Shown here one piece after another: positions 1 through 6,622 of a stretch of DNA of 16,778 bases (position 1 is the first letter of the stretch; every line of letters begins with the position of its first letter). Location: positions 1 to 16,778 of the forward strand of contig CALHCK010000082.1 in NCBI GenBank assembly GCA_937936695.1, given 5' to 3'. A program made the translations under genes and the position numbers. This DNA comes from an uncultured Polaribacter sp. (lineage in GTDB: Bacteria; Bacteroidota; Bacteroidia; Flavobacteriales; Flavobacteriaceae). Below the pieces are notes generated by a model, which saw only the letters and a program-made list of their open reading frames with translations, made no database searches and was not told the DNA's origin.

Positions 1-1076
1 ATAGAATTTACTGATGACACTCTACCCCTCATATCATCTGGAGTTTTTAACTGTAAAATTGTTTGCCTAATTACCATAGAAATACCATCTGCCGCACCAC
101 TTATAAAAAGAGCCAAAACACTAACCCAAAATAAAGACGACAAACCAAAAACAATAATACTTAAGCCAAAAACAAACACAGATATTAACATTTTTTTACC
201 TGTATTTTTATTGATAGGAATATAGGTTGTTATAAACATAGTAACAATGCTACCCATAGAAATAGCAGCATTTAAAACTCCAAAACCCTCGGGACCAACT
301 TTTAAAACATCTTGTGCAAAAACAGATAAAATAGCAACAGTTCCTCCAAACAAAACAGCAATCATATCTAAAGTTAAAACACCTAAAATTGCCTTATTTT
401 TAAAAACAAATAAAACACCTGCCTTTAAACTCTCTGCCATTGGTTCTCCTATTTTATTATTTAAAACAGGTTTCTTTTTAATAAAAAAAACAACCACTAA
501 AGAAAAAGCCACTAAAACAAAAACAACACCTAGAGTTTTAGCTACTCCCATCCATCCAATTAAAAAACCTGCCGATAAGGTACCTAAAACAGAAGCTGTT
601 TTCCATGTACTTGTATTCCATGTAGCAGCGTTATGGTATATTTTTTTAGGAACTAAAAGCGCTACTAAAGAAAAAATAGTAGGTCCGAAAAAAGAACGTA
701 AAAACCCGCCAAAAAATACCAAACCATAAATTGCATACAAAATAGTATTGGTTGACCAGTTTTTTACAACACCATCTGTTGTTAACAAAAATAACCCTAA
801 ACTAATTAAAGAAAAAGCAGCAATACAAAGTGCAAATAAATCTCTTTTTTCTTTCTGATCTACAATATGCCCCGCAAATAAAGCCATTGTAAACGCAGGT
901 ATAATTTCCATTAAACCTACAATTCCTAAAGATAACGGATCTTTTGTTATAGAATATACTTGCCATTCTATAATAATAAACTGCATAGACCAACCAAAGA
1001 CTAATAAGAACCTAACAAATAAAAAAATATTAAATTCTTTTATTTTAAGTGCCGCATAAGGGTCGTTTTTAGACAT
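1..1076 (-). CDS. MFS transporter, C-terminus cut by window start
   Basis: About 358 codons are visible from an ATG at 1076-1074 and the frame is still open at base 1. The translation begins MSKNDPYAALKIKEF and is a chain of hydrophobic helices. The loop after the second helix carries GHIVDQKEKR (residues 69-78), which fits the MFS loop 2-3 signature (G-x-x-x-D-x-x-x-R/K). The overall pattern resembles drug/siderophore exporters of the EntS/MFS_3 type. It should act in the inner membrane as a proton-coupled exporter; the substrate cannot be read. It starts 4 nt after the stop of the ACT-like gene, so it is probably translated from the gpsA-led message. It lies beyond the convergent dut/pspC unit and so is not part of the NRPS operon, although an exporter would be useful to that operon. 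Confidence 0.9.
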   Translation of the reverse strand, partial: MSKNDPYAALKIKEFNIFLFVRFLLVFGWSMQFIIIEWQVYSITKDPLSLGIVGLMEIIPAFTMALFAGHIVDQKEKRDLFALCIAAFSLISLGLFLLTTDGVVKNWSTNTILYAIYGLVFFGGFLRSFFGPTIFSLVALLVPKKIYHNAATWNTSTWKTASVLGTLSAGFLIGWMGVAKTLGVVFVLVAFSLVVVFFIKKKPVLNNKIGEPMAESLKAGVLFVFKNKAILGVLTLDMIAVLFGGTVAILSVFAQDVLKVGPEGFGVLNAAISMGSIVTMFITTYIPINKNTGKKMLISVFVFGLSIIVFGLSSLFWVSVLALFISGAADGISMVIRQTILQLKTPDDMRGRVSSVNS

Positions 1077-1080
1077 ACAA

Positions 1081-1740
1081 TTAACTTAATTTCATGTCCA
1101 TTAAAATTGCAAAAGTTTGATTAATATCTCTTTCTTTTACCACAATTGTCATTTCATTAGTAGTAGAAATTATTTCTTGCAATGGTATGTCTGCCCAAGC
1201 TAATTGTTTTAAAATAAAGTAATAAATACCAGATTGCTCTAAGTTTTCCTTTGGTAATTTTATGGTTATAGACGCTAGTTCTAAAACACTATTTATTAAA
1301 CTTTCTTGTTCAAAAATTTCCTCAACAAAGGGTCTTAAATTTTTACTGGTAACAATATTAGTTTCAAAAATACCTTGAGAAACCGTTAAAAAATAATCTG
1401 CATTTTCTGACGATTTAGTTAAAATCTTTGCAATTTCTCTTAATAAAGAAGGCGTATTTTTAAATGTAAAATCACATAAATCAGATCTTACAATTACATT
1501 TCCAAGATCTAAAGCAAGTTTTTTAATATTTTTTCTAATCCTTAACTCGTTTGCAGGTGAAAGCCTATTAATTGCCATCATAACAGCACCTACTTTTACA
1601 TCTTTTTTTAAAACAGCAGATACTTCTGGTAAAATTATTCTTGCTAAAGAAGATACATTTATTAGTTTTTCATTTAAAGCTTCTTCTATAAAAGGAGTTT
1701 TTCTGATGGTGCTTTCTACAACTTCTTGTATTGTTTTCAT
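1081..1740 (-). CDS. ACT-like-domain protein of unknown function
   Basis: The product is 219 aa with no signal peptide or membrane helix. The N-terminal ~60 residues look like a helical, winged-helix-like segment (TPFIEEALNEKLINVSSLAR). Residues ~160-213 resemble a regulatory ACT domain of the aspartokinase type: a strand, then SGIYYFILKQLAWADIPLQE, then a strand TNEMTIVVKERD, then a helix. No kinase or other catalytic motif is present, so I read it as a stand-alone ligand-sensing protein and not an aspartokinase. It sits 43 nt after gpsA and 4 nt before the MFS gene, which suggests one operon. The family name is a judgement from the pattern; conserved hypothetical protein is the fallback. 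Confidence 0.75.
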   Translation of the reverse strand: MKTIQEVVESTIRKTPFIEEALNEKLINVSSLARIILPEVSAVLKKDVKVGAVMMAINRLSPANELRIRKNIKKLALDLGNVIVRSDLCDFTFKNTPSLLREIAKILTKSSENADYFLTVSQGIFETNIVTSKNLRPFVEEIFEQESLINSVLELASITIKLPKENLEQSGIYYFILKQLAWADIPLQEIISTTNEMTIVVKERDINQTFAILMDMKLS

Positions 1741-1783
1741 TATAATTGTTTAATAAAATACACTAATGTTCAAAATTAAACAT

Positions 1784-2779
1784 TTAATCTAGTTTATCAG
1801 ACAATTTTTTAAATTCTTTTTTAGGACTTTTATTCTTATACAAAACATTATAAACAGTATTAATAATGGGTGTATTAGCTCCGTTTTCGTTTTTTAACTT
1901 ATAAGCACTTTTTGTAGCGTAATACCCTTCTGCAATCATGCTCATTTCTATTTGAGCAGACCTTACAGTATATCCTTTACCTACCATGTTTCCAAACTGT
2001 CTATTTCTGCTAAATAAAGAATACCCCGTAACTAATAAATCGCCTAAATAGGCAGAATTATTAATGTTACGTTTCATTTTATGCACTTTTTTTATAAAAC
2101 GTTTCATCTCTCTAATAGCGTTACTCATTAACACTGCCTGAAAATTATCTCCATAACCTAAACCATGTGCCATACCAGCAGCAATAGCATAAATATTTTT
2201 TAGCATTGCAGCATATTCTGTACCAATAATATCATCAGAAATTTTGGTTTTTATATACCAACTTTGTAAAGATTTACTTATAAATCTTGCTTTTTCTTCA
2301 TCTTGACAAGCAATTGTTAAGTACGATAGACGCTCCATAGCAACCTCTTCTGCGTGACAAGGCCCTGTAATTACACCAATATTTTTAAACGGAATATTAT
2401 GTATTTTATGAAAATGCTCTCCTATTATTAAACCTGTTTCTGGCACAATACCTTTTATTGCAGAAAATATGATTTTGTTTTCTAACGGAATTGTAATTTT
2501 TTCTAGTTCGCTAATTAAAAATGCAGAAGGAATTGCAAAAATTAAAATATCATAATTTTTTACGGTATAATCAATATCACTAGATAAGTCTAATTGATGT
2601 ATATTAAGTTCTGCAGAACTTAAATAATTAGGGTTGTGTTCATTTTCTTTAATATGATCTATTGCTTGCTGATTTCTCATATACCAACCAATTGTATCTA
2701 TATTTTCTATTAACATTTTTACAATAGCAGTTGCCCAACTACCACCACCTAAAACTGCTATTTTTTTATGATCACTCAT
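1784..2779 (-). CDS. gpsA: Glycerol-3-phosphate dehydrogenase [NAD(P)+]
   Basis: The product is 331 aa, the usual length for GpsA. It reduces dihydroxyacetone phosphate to sn-glycerol-3-phosphate, the backbone precursor of membrane phospholipids, in the cytoplasm. Visible landmarks are the Rossmann dinucleotide motif GGGSWATA (residues 11-18), FSAIKGI with Lys109, ITGPCHAEEV (137-146), the catalytic lysine segment AMLKNIYAIAAG with Lys194 (191-202), and the C-terminal signature GDLLVTGYSLFSRNRQFG (246-263). The start ATG at 2779 is supported by the placement of the Rossmann motif and by a -7 box 20 nt upstream. It is the first gene of a likely operon with the ACT-like protein and the MFS transporter, and is divergent from dut. 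Confidence 0.95.
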   Translation of the reverse strand: MSDHKKIAVLGGGSWATAIVKMLIENIDTIGWYMRNQQAIDHIKENEHNPNYLSSAELNIHQLDLSSDIDYTVKNYDILIFAIPSAFLISELEKITIPLENKIIFSAIKGIVPETGLIIGEHFHKIHNIPFKNIGVITGPCHAEEVAMERLSYLTIACQDEEKARFISKSLQSWYIKTKISDDIIGTEYAAMLKNIYAIAAGMAHGLGYGDNFQAVLMSNAIREMKRFIKKVHKMKRNINNSAYLGDLLVTGYSLFSRNRQFGNMVGKGYTVRSAQIEMSMIAEGYYATKSAYKLKNENGANTPIINTVYNVLYKNKSPKKEFKKLSDKLD

Positions 2780-2799
2780 TAACTATTCGTTTTAAAATT

Positions 2800-2807
2800 C
2801 AAAAGTA
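2800..2807 (-). promoter_or_regulatory. Probable -7 promoter box for the gpsA operon
   Basis: Read on the minus strand this is TACTTTTG, an exact match to the Bacteroidota -7 consensus TAnnTTTG, 20 nt upstream of the gpsA ATG. No clear TTG element is seen at the -33 distance, so the call rests on the -7 box and its placement. Confidence 0.5.
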
Positions 2808-2835
2808 ATAAAACTATTATCTTTTAATGAATTAT

Positions 2836-2843
2836 TATATTTG
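2836..2843 (+). promoter_or_regulatory. Probable -7 promoter box for dut
   Basis: TATATTTG matches the Bacteroidota -7 consensus TAnnTTTG and lies 28 nt before the dut ATG at 2872. It lies downstream of an in-frame ATG at 2827, so a transcript started here could not use that upstream ATG. This helps decide the dut start. The -33 element is not evident. Confidence 0.5.
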
Positions 2844-2871
2844 TAATGTTTCAAAATTAACACTTATAACT

Positions 2872-3303
2872 ATGAATGTACAAATCATTAACAAATCTAA
2901 ACACGCAACACCTAATTATGAAACAACGGGTGCAGCAGGAATGGATTTAAAAGCAAATATAGCGTCTGCAATTACTTTAAAACCTTTAGAAAGAGCAATT
3001 ATAAAAACAGGCTTATTTATTGCTTTACCTGTTGGTTTTGAAGCTCAAGTAAGACCTAGAAGTGGTTTAGCTGCTAAAAAAGGAATTACTGTTTTAAACG
3101 CTCCGGGTACTATAGATGCAGACTATAGAGGTGAAATTGGTGTTATTTTAGTAAACTTATCTAACCAAGATTTTATAGTAAATGATGGAGAAAGAATTGC
3201 TCAATTAGTTATTGCAAAACACGAGCGTGTTAACTGGCAAGAAGTAACTGTTTTAAATGAAACCGAACGTGGCTCTGGCGGATTTGGTAGTACAGGTGTT
3301 TAA
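2872..3303 (+). CDS. dut: Deoxyuridine 5'-triphosphate nucleotidohydrolase (dUTPase)
   Basis: The product is 143 aa from the ATG at 2872. It hydrolyses dUTP to dUMP and pyrophosphate, keeping uracil out of DNA and supplying dUMP for dTMP synthesis; the family is a homotrimer. All five dUTPase motifs are present and in order: AAGMDLKA (21-28), PRSGLAAKKG (62-71), the catalytic-Asp loop PGTIDADYRGEIG (78-90), GERIAQLVI (106-114) and the C-terminal RGSGGFGSTG arm (133-142). An in-frame ATG at 2827 would add 15 residues not typical of the family and lies upstream of the likely -7 box, so I prefer 2872. The PspC gene follows after 32 nt on the same strand. Confidence 0.96.
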   Translation: MNVQIINKSKHATPNYETTGAAGMDLKANIASAITLKPLERAIIKTGLFIALPVGFEAQVRPRSGLAAKKGITVLNAPGTIDADYRGEIGVILVNLSNQDFIVNDGERIAQLVIAKHERVNWQEVTVLNETERGSGGFGSTGV

Positions 3304-3335
3304 TTTATTGTATATTTATTTAAAAATTTATAATT

Positions 3336-3485
3336 ATGATTTTAGGAGTTTCTGAATGGCTTAGCGGAAAATTAGATGTAAAAGCAAAATATATTAGAAT
3401 AATTTTTGTTTTATCTGTTTTATTCGCTGGTGTTGGTATTGGTATTTATTTGATATTATGGATTGTAAAATTACTTTCTAAATAG
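3336..3485 (+). CDS. Very small PspC-domain membrane protein
   Basis: This 49-aa frame (ATG at 3336, TAG at 3483-3485) begins MILGVSEWLSGKLDVKAKYI and ends with a long hydrophobic helix (residues ~21-48) closing IYLILWIVKLLSK. The order is a short amphipathic segment, a charged Asp/Lys/Arg stretch (LDVKAKYIRIIFVLSVLF), a glycine pair (GVGIG) and IYLILW. That is the core of the PspC domain, normally ~60 residues and linked to envelope stress response. Here it is stand-alone and minimal. It probably inserts in the inner membrane. It follows dut by 32 nt and ends just before the hairpin at 3493. The family call is from pattern recognition; the exact role is unknown. Confidence 0.8.
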   Translation: MILGVSEWLSGKLDVKAKYIRIIFVLSVLFAGVGIGIYLILWIVKLLSK

Positions 3486-3492
3486 CAAAAAA

Positions 3493-3525
3493 AATAATAG
3501 GTTTAAAACAATTAAGCCTATTATT
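3493..3525. terminator. Intrinsic terminator between convergent genes
   Basis: The arms 3493-3506 (AATAATAGGTTTAA) and 3512-3525 (TTAAGCCTATTATT) pair over 14 bp with one G-T pair and a 5-nt loop. On the minus strand the hairpin is followed at once by a run of eight T's, so it is a textbook terminator for the long NRPS operon and overlaps the stop codon of its last gene (3521-3523). On the plus strand the T run is weaker (GTATTACATCTTTTT), but it may also stop dut-pspC transcription. Confidence 0.8.
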
Positions 3526-4624
3526 GTATTACATCTTTTTGAATATGTGAGTTATTTTTAATGTTAGTAAAAACATTTATTCCATTTTGGATTACTACAT
3601 TTTTACCAATAGTTAATCCAAGAAAAACGGTACACCCCATACCTATTATTGTATTTGCTTTAACAGTAACTCCGCCACCTATAATAGCCCCAGGTGCTAT
3701 ATGAACATTGTCTTCTATTACTGTATCATGAGATATAATACTACCCGAATTAATAATACAATTATTCCCTAATTTTACATTACTACCTATAATGGCTCCT
3801 TGCATAATTTGGCAGCCCTCTCCCATTATTACAGAAGCCTCAACAGAAGCTGAAGGATGAATAATATTAGGTACACTTAATTCTTTTTCTTTAAGAATAG
3901 TAAATATTTTTTTTCTTAATTCTTTAGTTAAAACACCACCTACCCCAAGTATAATATTTTGTAATCCATTATCTTTTAATTTATCTATAGACGCAATAGT
4001 TCCTATTACAGGCACACCTAACACCTCTGTTTCTAGCGGTAAATTATCATCTACAATACCTAAAATAGTATATTTTTTAGTTTGATTAATAAGCTCTATA
4101 CACATTTTTGCATGACCTCCACCACCAAAAATAACTATGTGATTTTTATCAATTTTTAAATTATCTATAGAATTTTTAACACTGGTACTTAACAAATAAT
4201 TTTCTACATCTTGCTTAGTTAGCATCATATAATCTTCAAAAACATTTAGATTAATATTATTTTTATCAATCAATTCTTGAGCTGAATTTGATATTTTTAT
4301 TTCGGAAGATTTACTAGTCTTAGAAATCTCTTTTTTTTCTTCATTTAAATTTCCAAACCAATCTTTAGAAGCAAAATTCTCATCATCAGAAATTACAGCA
4401 ACTACCTGACCAATTGAAATTTCATCATTTTCTATAGTATTAAAAAAAATATGACCATCTTTTGGAGACTCTATATCTATTGCTGTTTTTGATGTTTCAA
4501 AACAAAGAATAAGATCTCCCTCTTTTACCCAAGAACCACTTTTAGAATAAAGTTCTACAACCTTATAAGAAGCATCACTTACACCTTCTTTATTTACAAT
4601 AATAGGAGTTATGTTATTTTGCAT
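3521..4624 (-). CDS. Lipoyl domain - E3-binding-like segment - NeuD-type acyltransferase fusion
   Basis: This 367-aa protein has three parts. Residues 1-80 form a lipoyl domain with the modifiable lysine in CFETSKTAIDIESP (Lys46), followed by SPKDG. Residues ~109-144 resemble the E3/E1-binding domain of E2 proteins: a helix ISNSAQELIDKNNINLN, then LTKQDVENYLL. Residues ~160-367 are a NeuD/PglD-type acyltransferase, with the N-terminal motif VIFGGGGHAKMCIELI and then hexapeptide repeats of a left-handed beta-helix. The SHD motif with His299 lies where PglD-like enzymes keep their catalytic base. The normal E2 catalytic domain (CoA acyltransferase with DHRxxDG) is absent. Its ATG overlaps the E1 stop by 11 nt, implying coupled translation. 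I infer that it receives an acyl group from the E1 on its lipoyl arm and transfers it to an amine or hydroxyl. It is the last gene of the operon. Confidence 0.9.
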   Translation of the reverse strand: MQNNITPIIVNKEGVSDASYKVVELYSKSGSWVKEGDLILCFETSKTAIDIESPKDGHIFFNTIENDEISIGQVVAVISDDENFASKDWFGNLNEEKKEISKTSKSSEIKISNSAQELIDKNNINLNVFEDYMMLTKQDVENYLLSTSVKNSIDNLKIDKNHIVIFGGGGHAKMCIELINQTKKYTILGIVDDNLPLETEVLGVPVIGTIASIDKLKDNGLQNIILGVGGVLTKELRKKIFTILKEKELSVPNIIHPSASVEASVIMGEGCQIMQGAIIGSNVKLGNNCIINSGSIISHDTVIEDNVHIAPGAIIGGGVTVKANTIIGMGCTVFLGLTIGKNVVIQNGINVFTNIKNNSHIQKDVIQ

Positions 4625-6575
4625 AATAGGTTTCTTTTATTTTCTTTAAAATTGAATTCTCATTAGGTAGCACTTCTAATTCTGCTTTATAAGAACTTGG
4701 TATAATTGTATTATTTGCAAGTCTGTTAAAAGACTTTAACTGTATATTATTTTCTATAATTTGCGCAGCAATCTCAGAACTATATGAAGCTATACTTGTA
4801 CCTTCTTCTATTGTTAATAAACATTGCGTTGCGGTAACAGATGTTAATATAGGTGCTATATTTATAGGGTTAATTTTTGATGGACAAATAATTTCGCAAA
4901 AAATTTCTTCTTCCTCAAAAGCCAATTCTATTGCTTTTTCTACGTCTTCTAACAACTCTCCGTAACATAAAATAGTAACGTCTGGTTTTCTTTTTTGTGG
5001 AGTAATTTTTACTGTTGGATATTTTTCATTACTTACATACACCCCATAACCTAACAACACATCTTGTTGAAGTTTTTTTGTATAAAGCACTTTGTTTTCT
5101 ATTACTAAAGTCGGATTTTTTTCAGTAAACACTGCCTTGTATAAATCTTCTGGAGATACTCTGTAATTTAAAACTACAATAGACAAATCTGTAATACCTA
5201 AAAAGTGTTTTTCTAATGATTGACTATGTGTTGGACCATATCCTCTTTTACCTCCCATTGGAGTTCTAATAACTAAAGGAACAGATACTTGCCCGTTATA
5301 CATACCAAAAAACTTACAGGCATGGTTATAAATTTGATCAAACGTAAGCGTCATAAAATCACCAAACATAATTTCAACAATAGGTTGCATATCACCCAAA
5401 GCCAAACCTGTACCTACTCCTGTAATAGCTGCTTCGGATATAGGTGTATTTTTTACATTTTTAAAATGCTCACTCAAATTATTAGATACTTTAAAAGCTC
5501 CACCGTAAGGTTTTGCAGACCAAGGTGTCATGTATTCAATATCTTCCCCAATCATAATACTTGCTTCTTCTTTTTTAAATTGAGTTTTTAAAGCCTCATG
5601 TATTAATTGATTGATTCTTTTATCACTTTTTTGCTGTTGTTGTTTTTGGTAAGAAACAGCTGTTTTGTATATGTTATTTTCTTTAAGTTGATAATTTGTA
5701 TAAGGAGACGCTAGTGCCACAGCTACAGCATCGTCTATTTCTTTAGAAACTTCATTTATATATGTATTATAAACTTCTTTATTATCTTGTAAAGCTTTGT
5801 TTAAAACATCTTTTAATTCATGTTCTTTTATCTCTTTTTCATCTCTATTATCATCTCCTTTAGAATGTGATAATAAACGATAAGTATCTATTTCTATAAA
5901 AGTTGCTTGATTTTTATCTCTAGATAATGTAGTAGCTTCTTTAAAAGTTGCCAACAAATCATCTATAGACCAAGTATTAGATTTAAAATAGGTTAATCCA
6001 AAACCTTTTACTCTTTGCTCAATAGCCCCTGCAAAAGTTTGTTGGCTATTAGTAGATTGTGCAATTTTGTTGTTTTCTAGCACAAAAACTATAGGTAATT
6101 GCCATACAGCTGCTAAATTAAAAGCCTCATAAATAACTCCTTGCCCTAAGGTACCATCACCTATAAAACAAGTTACAAGTTTGTTATTCTTTTTTATTTT
6201 ATTAGCAAGTGCCAAACCTACTCCTATAGGAGTCATTCCTCCCTGGATACCATTAGACAAATGATTTTTAGTAAAAAAATGCTGACTGCCTCCCATACCC
6301 CCACAAACACCTGCTTTTCTGCCCATTATTTCGGCAAAAAAACCTACTAAATCTTTATTTCTAGCTAAAAAATGACCGTGACCTCTATGGTTAGACAACA
6401 CATAATCATCATCATTAAGAAATTCTGCAGCACACACACCTGTTAATTCTTGTCCAATACAAGTATGTACAGTACCGTTTATTTGCCCTTTTTTAAAAAG
6501 GTCTAGTAGTTTTTTTTCTACAGATCGTATAAAAAAACCTTTCTTAATAATAGTATCTTTTGTCTTTACGGTCAT
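4614..6575 (-). CDS. Fused alpha-beta E1 of a 2-oxo acid dehydrogenase (ThDP-dependent)
   Basis: The product is 653 aa, E1-alpha (~1-300) joined to E1-beta (~335-650) by a Lys/Gln-rich linker (KQQQQKSDKR, 311-320). The alpha half has RGHG (64-67), the thiamine diphosphate/Mg motif from GDG (139-141) to ENN (167-169), and the YRLLSHSKGDD loop with His237. The beta half has GEDI (343-346), the cofactor-activating Glu381 in PISEAA, and GPTHSQS with His450. It should decarboxylate a 2-oxo acid and reductively acylate a lipoyl arm; the partner arm is presumably the overlapping downstream gene. The particular 2-oxo acid (pyruvate or branched-chain) cannot be told. No E3 (lipoamide dehydrogenase) gene is nearby, so the housekeeping one would be needed. 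It starts 47 nt after the TonB receptor gene. Confidence 0.93.
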   Translation of the reverse strand: MTVKTKDTIIKKGFFIRSVEKKLLDLFKKGQINGTVHTCIGQELTGVCAAEFLNDDDYVLSNHRGHGHFLARNKDLVGFFAEIMGRKAGVCGGMGGSQHFFTKNHLSNGIQGGMTPIGVGLALANKIKKNNKLVTCFIGDGTLGQGVIYEAFNLAAVWQLPIVFVLENNKIAQSTNSQQTFAGAIEQRVKGFGLTYFKSNTWSIDDLLATFKEATTLSRDKNQATFIEIDTYRLLSHSKGDDNRDEKEIKEHELKDVLNKALQDNKEVYNTYINEVSKEIDDAVAVALASPYTNYQLKENNIYKTAVSYQKQQQQKSDKRINQLIHEALKTQFKKEEASIMIGEDIEYMTPWSAKPYGGAFKVSNNLSEHFKNVKNTPISEAAITGVGTGLALGDMQPIVEIMFGDFMTLTFDQIYNHACKFFGMYNGQVSVPLVIRTPMGGKRGYGPTHSQSLEKHFLGITDLSIVVLNYRVSPEDLYKAVFTEKNPTLVIENKVLYTKKLQQDVLLGYGVYVSNEKYPTVKITPQKRKPDVTILCYGELLEDVEKAIELAFEEEEIFCEIICPSKINPINIAPILTSVTATQCLLTIEEGTSIASYSSEIAAQIIENNIQLKSFNRLANNTIIPSSYKAELEVLPNENSILKKIKETYYAK

Positions 6576-6622
6576 TTATTTAACTAAACTTTTATTTGTT
6601 ATCTTAACTATTAAACTGTTTT

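Noticed and set aside
247..729. Open frame of 160 codons on the plus strand.
   Set aside because: It is antisense to the MFS transporter gene, is Lys/Thr/Pro-rich with no recognisable fold, and is what the reverse of a membrane-protein gene in AT-rich DNA gives.
1081..1740. Aspartokinase.
   Set aside because: Only the ACT-like portion resembles aspartokinase; the kinase domain is missing and the length is half of the enzyme's.
2827..2871. Upstream ATG that would extend dUTPase by 15 residues.
   Set aside because: It lies upstream of the likely -7 box, and the extension is outside the normal family length.
3521..4624. Sialic-acid or bacillosamine acetyltransferase (NeuD/PglD) as the gene's function.
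   Set aside because: No nucleotide-sugar, sialic-acid or glycosyltransferase genes are in the window, and the lipoyl and E3-binding-like parts point to a different donor.
5289..5591. Plus-strand open frame of 100 codons, and similar ones at 12704-12958, 13564-13788 and 14912-15250, plus minus-strand frames at 802-993 and 15165-15353.
   Set aside because: All lie inside well-supported genes in another frame or strand and have no domain pattern or start context of their own.
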